Of a DNA stretch of 35,662 bases, positions 35,227-35,662 are shown in pieces. The position numbers and the translations under genes were made by a program. Each line of letters begins with the position of its first letter. The first letter of the stretch is position 1. Source of the DNA: Thermoplasmata archaeon (GTDB lineage Archaea; Thermoplasmatota; Penumbrarchaeia; JAEHCK01); the NCBI GenBank assembly GCA_020696345.1, contig JAEHCK010000038.1, forward strand, positions 1 to 35,662. Direction: 5' to 3'. The notes under the pieces were generated by a model. That model had not been told where the DNA came from. It saw nothing but the letters and a program-made list of their open reading frames with translations, and made no database searches.

Positions 35227-35460
35227 ATGTTATATACAAAAGAACAAATATTAGATTGTATAGAAAAAGCAGAATGTTGGAAATGTGGTACAAAAAAAAG
35301 TTTATGGCTTGATGAAGAAGGTGGATCACATTCATCATATAGTTGTGCTTCATGTGGATCAGAAGTATATATACATTATGATAGAATAATGGCAGAACCA
35401 ATTGTACTATTTAATCAAGAAACAGAAGAAGAAATAGAAGTTTACGAAAAGAAAAATTAA
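35227..35460 (+). CDS. Zinc-ribbon protein, paralogue B, 77 aa
   Basis: CWKCG at 17-21 and CASCG at 40-44 mirror the previous gene, with shared WLD, Y.C..CG and hydrophobic pattern. GAAAGGAT precedes the ATG. Acidic tail. Confidence 0.68.
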   Translation: MLYTKEQILDCIEKAECWKCGTKKSLWLDEEGGSHSSYSCASCGSEVYIHYDRIMAEPIVLFNQETEEEIEVYEKKN

Positions 35461-35462
35461 TT

Positions 35463-35516
35463 AGCTCGTCTGCCATGTGTAGAATCGAGTAACGGAGCCG
35501 TAATTTTTACGGCTCC
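35463..35516 (+). ncRNA. Hairpin-rich stretch
   Basis: GCTCG/CGAGT and a perfect 10-bp stem GGAGCCGTAA/TTACGGCTCC with loop TTT. No T run follows in plus orientation, so it is a weak terminator at best. It may be a structured RNA between genes and tRNAs. Confidence 0.45.
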
Positions 35517-35531
35517 AGCAATATAAATAAT

Positions 35532-35603
35532 CGGTAGCGTAGTCAAGAGTTACTTCGGAATCATAATCCCGAGATTGTAGGTTCGAGTCCTGCTTTCGCC
35601 GCC
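35532..35603 (+). tRNA. tRNA-like gene, anticodon CAU
   Basis: T arm GTAGG/CCTGC with TTCGAGT. The anticodon loop ATCATAA gives CAU, with a bulged C in the stem. The acceptor pairs poorly and no CCA is encoded. Its 5' half is copied at 33,584. It could be a functional Ile/Met tRNA or a decaying gene. Confidence 0.5.
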
Positions 35604-35605
35604 TT

Positions 35606-35662
35606 ATGGCGAAATGGTCTAACTGGTTAAGACACGTAAACGTCTCTTAGCGTTAGTACTCC
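35606..35662 (+). tRNA. Partial tRNA at right edge
   Basis: D stem TCT/AGA around AACTGGTTA is clear. The anticodon arm has a bulged G (ACGTAA/TTAGCGT) around ACGTCTC, which would give GUC (Asp). The 3' half lies beyond the window, so the call is tentative. Confidence 0.5.

Overview
The window looks like part of a large tailed double-stranded DNA phage genome. It is AT-rich and has very short, often overlapping genes with AAAGGAG-type ribosome sites. It carries a tRNA array of more than 25 genes and enzymes typical of big phages: NAD+-dependent DNA ligase, RtcB RNA ligase, HU-like protein, a PC4-like ssDNA binder, a DUF932 protein, an HNH nuclease and a glycosyltransferase. No virion or replisome genes are visible. 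The host is probably a Gram-positive-type bacterium: promoters are sigma70/sigmaA-like and one gene matches the HD domain of PgpH, a c-di-AMP phosphodiesterase. That host call is an inference.

Layout. From 1 to 20,220 every gene is on the minus strand. In order of position: a partial DHH phosphoesterase, zinc ribbons, a VWA protein, a NADAR protein, a glycosyltransferase, an HNH nuclease, NAD+-dependent ligase, a PgpH-type HD protein, tRNA-Met and tRNA-Cys, RtcB, a HAD-like protein, nicotinamidase (PncA), a 128-nt tRNA-like RNA, nicotinate phosphoribosyltransferase (PncB), a long run of tiny genes, HU and PC4-like genes. From 20,221 to 22,129 there is no gene. This stretch is a divergent control region or candidate origin built as a giant interrupted palindrome with axis near 21,276.5 and mirrored promoters on both arms. 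From 22,130 to the right edge every gene is on the plus strand: small unknown genes, a J-domain-like protein, DUF932, then a tRNA array from about 30,078 to the edge with small genes between the tRNAs.

How the genes may work together. Four products touch NAD+ or ADP-ribose chemistry: NADAR, LigA, PncA and PncB. PncA and PncB together form the first two steps of Preiss-Handler salvage (nicotinamide to nicotinate to NaMN), which could help refill NAD+ after host NADase defences. RtcB beside many tRNAs fits repair of tRNAs cut by host ribonucleases. The PgpH-like HD protein could degrade a cyclic dinucleotide. These are inferences from family and context.

RNA is unusually prominent. Besides ordinary tRNAs there are two copies of a covarying H-type pseudoknot placed just after stop codons, several structured RNAs inside or near the tRNA array (comparable in placement to T4 RNAs C and D), tRNA-like genes lacking normal arms, and four tRNA-Leu genes with short variable loops. 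About fifteen promoters share the form TTTACA, exactly 17 bases, TATAAT, often with GA before the -10.
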